A DNA stretch of 64,000 nucleotides. Origin: Pseudomonas mosselii (GTDB lineage: Bacteria > Pseudomonadota > Gammaproteobacteria > Pseudomonadales > Pseudomonadaceae). Positions 60,270-64,000 of this stretch are shown piece after piece; the first letter of the stretch is position 1, and each line of letters starts with the position of its first letter. The DNA lies in assembly GCF_019823065.1 (NCBI RefSeq), contig NZ_CP081966.1:4123501-4187500 (forward strand), in the 5' to 3' direction. Made by a program: the position numbers and the translations under genes. Under the pieces are notes generated by a model. It did no database searches and was not told where the DNA came from. It saw only the letters and a program-made list of their open reading frames with translations.

Positions 60270-60512
60270 TCAGTCGGCCTTCTTGCGGATCCAGTACAGG
60301 TAGGTGCCGGACTCTTCCTGCTGGCCGAGCAGCTCGTGGCCGAGGAAGATGCAGAACTTGGGAATGTCGCGGCGGGTCGACGGGTCGGTGGCGATCACCT
60401 TGAGCACGCCGCCGCCGGCCAGCTCGCGCACGTGCTTGTGCAACATCATCACCGGCTCCGGGCAGTTCAGGCCGGTGGCGTCGAGGATCGCATCATGGGT
60501 GAAATCGGTCAT
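60270..60512 (-). CDS. tusA: TusA-family sulfurtransferase
   Basis: The 80-residue protein has the CPxP motif: Cys17 in [19 protein letters not shown]. The rest ([19 protein letters not shown]) is typical of TusA. TusA relays sulfur from IscS towards 2-thiouridine of tRNA and other targets. It lies between rlmM (upstream) and pdxB (downstream), all leftward. Confidence 0.94.
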   Translation of the reverse strand: MTDFTHDAILDATGLNCPEPVMMLHKHVRELAGGGVLKVIATDPSTRRDIPKFCIFLGHELLGQQEESGTYLYWIRKKAD

Positions 60513-60553
60513 GTAGGGCTCCGCAAAATGATCGTCATTGTGGCGCATGAAGC

Positions 60554-60589
60554 GGGGCTGTCACAGCCCCCGCGCTGACCTCAGCGCGG
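60554..60589 (-). terminator. Tandem hairpins at the end of rlmM
   Basis: One hairpin (60570-60578 with 60581-60589) overlaps the rlmM stop codon; a second (60554-60560 with 60564-60570) follows it. T runs are lacking, so transcription into tusA may be reduced rather than stopped. Confidence 0.45.
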
Positions 60590-61645
60590 TTTCAGGTCCA
60601 GCCGGCGCAGGTGGCAGGTCACTTCCTCGCGGTCGTGATACAGCTGCTTGCAGGCGATCGATACCTTCACCTTGCGCGCCTTGAACCCGGCCTCGATGCG
60701 CTCGAGCAGCTTGCGCACCTCAGCGTGGCGCTGCTTCATCGGCAGCTTCAGGTTGACCACTGCCTCGCGGCACAGCCCTTCGCCCAGCCAGGTCTCGATC
60801 AGCGAAGCGGTGCGCGCCGGCTTCTCGACGATATCGCAGACCATCCAGTCGACGGTCTGGCGGGGCTTCCAGGTGAAGCCGTCGGCCATCAGGTGGGTGA
60901 CCAGGCCGGTGTCCATCAGGCTTTCGGCCATCGGCCCGTTGTCGATGGCGGTCACCAGCATGCCGCGCTTGACCAGCTGGTAGGTCCAGCCGCCGGGCGC
61001 GGCGCCCAGGTCGACGCCGGTCATGTCGTCGTTCAGGCGCTGGTCCCACTGCTCGCGGGGAATGAACTGGTGCCACGCCTCCTCGAGCTTGAGGGTCGAG
61101 CGGCTGGGGGCCTCGCGGGGGAATTTCAGGCGCGGGATGCCCATCGGCCACAGCGCCGAGTTGTCGGCCTCGGCAAGCCCCAGGAACACCCGCCGGCCGC
61201 TGATGAAGGTCAGCAGCAGGCGTGGCCGCCGGGCGTCGTCCACCAGCCGCCCGGCCTTTTCCAGGGCCTTGCGCAGCGGCACCTCGAACTTGCGGCAGAA
61301 GGTCGACAGCTCCTTGCCATCGTTACTGTCGAGCACTTCCAGCCACAGGCTGCCGCACACCGGCAGCGCGGCCAGGCGCTCGAGCAGCACGCTGATGCGG
61401 TCGGTCTCCGGCAGCTCGACGTAGGTGCCGCGGGCCCACTGGCGCGGGAAGATCAGCTGCGAGAAGCGCAGTGTCTGCATCATGCGTTCGGCACCGTCCG
61501 GCTCGCTGCAGACGAACTCGGCGCAGGCGCTCTGCGGCTTGCCCTTGGCATAGCCGGACACACCCAGGTGGGCGGCGTGTTCGCTGATTTCGGCGCAGAC
61601 CTCGCCCTCGAAGCCGGGCCGGCAATGCATGAACAGGGTATTCAT
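60581..61645 (-). CDS. rlmM: 23S rRNA (cytidine-2498-2'-O)-methyltransferase
   Basis: RlmM methylates the 2'-O of C2498 in 23S rRNA. The 354-residue protein has an N-terminal THUMP-like region (FEGEVCAEISEHAAHLG) and a C-terminal Rossmann methyltransferase with the SAM motif VDLGAAPGGWTYQLVKRG, then MVCDIVEKPAR and LKLPMKQR, where the catalytic Lys/Asp residues lie. It is divergent from acnA with a 219-bp gap that contains two inverted repeats. Confidence 0.95.
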   Translation of the reverse strand: MNTLFMHCRPGFEGEVCAEISEHAAHLGVSGYAKGKPQSACAEFVCSEPDGAERMMQTLRFSQLIFPRQWARGTYVELPETDRISVLLERLAALPVCGSLWLEVLDSNDGKELSTFCRKFEVPLRKALEKAGRLVDDARRPRLLLTFISGRRVFLGLAEADNSALWPMGIPRLKFPREAPSRSTLKLEEAWHQFIPREQWDQRLNDDMTGVDLGAAPGGWTYQLVKRGMLVTAIDNGPMAESLMDTGLVTHLMADGFTWKPRQTVDWMVCDIVEKPARTASLIETWLGEGLCREAVVNLKLPMKQRHAEVRKLLERIEAGFKARKVKVSIACKQLYHDREEVTCHLRRLDLKPR

Positions 61646-61740
61646 TTCTCACTCCACATCACTGGCGCAGACGGCGCCAGGGCGGCGAATGATAAAGGAA
61701 GATCGGAACCGACGACACGCCCCATCGGTCCAGAAAAGGG

Positions 61741-61768
61741 TCAGGCCAGACAAACCGGTCTAACCTGA
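61741..61768. promoter_or_regulatory. Inverted repeat in the rlmM-acnA divergent region
   Basis: TCAGGCCAGAC (61741-61751) and GTCTAACCTGA (61758-61768) match in 9 of 11 positions as an inverted repeat with a 6-bp spacer, about 97 bases upstream of acnA. It is a candidate operator; the regulator is unknown. Confidence 0.4.
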
Positions 61769-61779
61769 CTGTTCAGCCA

Positions 61780-61798
61780 GGTCCGTGCCGTGCGGACC
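61780..61798 (+). promoter_or_regulatory. Possible acnA leader hairpin
   Basis: GGTCCG (61780-61785) and CGGACC (61793-61798) form a 6-bp hairpin with a 7-nt loop about 67 bases before the acnA ATG, possibly in the 5' leader. Confidence 0.3.
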
Positions 61799-61864
61799 GG
61801 TCCAGAGCGGTGACACCGGCGAGCGACACGCAATCGCCGGACACCGGAGCACAAGGAGTTGTAA

Positions 61865-64000
<2,136 letters not shown>

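Overview
The window is high-GC DNA with the gene content and order of a fluorescent Pseudomonas chromosome, most like the P. putida / P. entomophila group. The evidence is the conserved neighbourhoods lolC-lolD-lolE, sth, gap-mfd, psrA-lexA-sulA, topA, fadB-fadA and tusA-rlmM-acnA, plus P. putida-type intergenic inverted repeats. No insertion sequence, prophage, CRISPR array, toxin-antitoxin pair or obvious island was seen. This is mostly core genome, and species assignment is by recall of gene order, not by a search.

Layout. 1-6.9 kb: end of a PhoD-like phosphatase gene, a partner-switch pair (STAS protein and response-regulator phosphatase, RssC/RssB type), a PilZ protein, mlaA/vacJ, a HAD relative that has lost its catalytic residues, a DUF4404 protein and queF. 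6.9-9.6 kb: a copper module, with a Met/His-rich cupredoxin divergent from copR-copS. 9.6-13 kb: lolC-lolD-lolE for lipoprotein release. 13-18.6 kb: a second PilZ protein, a glycerophosphodiesterase, sth, a lipoprotein ApbE and gap. The nqr operon that I recall beside apbE in P. aeruginosa is absent. 18.7-26 kb: mfd, csiV and a SWIM/SNF2 helicase.

26-30 kb: nagZ, psrA with two overlapping PsrA-type boxes, and the lexA-sulA SOS operon with two SOS boxes, followed by two small genes. 30-38 kb: topA, a DUF1653 protein, fadB-fadA, a small membrane-anchored protein and a universal stress protein. 38-44 kb: an ABC-F ATPase (uup), the lytic transglycosylase slt, a MOSC protein and cheV. 44-51 kb is the most accessory-looking stretch: an Hpt-like protein without its histidine, a NarX/NarL-type two-component pair, a lipid kinase, and an isolated manC-type gene followed by one GT4 glycosyltransferase.

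51-64 kb: moeA-moaB, a YgdI/YgdR-type lipoprotein, tRNA-Pro(CGG), a malate:quinone oxidoreductase with a lipoprotein-type signal, a chemoreceptor, an ABC exporter, a 57-residue protein, pdxB, tusA, rlmM and the first three quarters of acnA, which runs off the window.

Themes are envelope biogenesis (mla, lol, slt, nagZ), fatty-acid degradation under PsrA, the SOS response, copper response and central redox metabolism. I found no clear, wholly new multi-gene system. The best leads are proteins that kept a fold but lost catalytic residues (HAD at 5035, Hpt-like at 44478, PilZ at 13004), the orphan apbE, the lipoprotein Mqo and the two-gene manC/GT4 locus.
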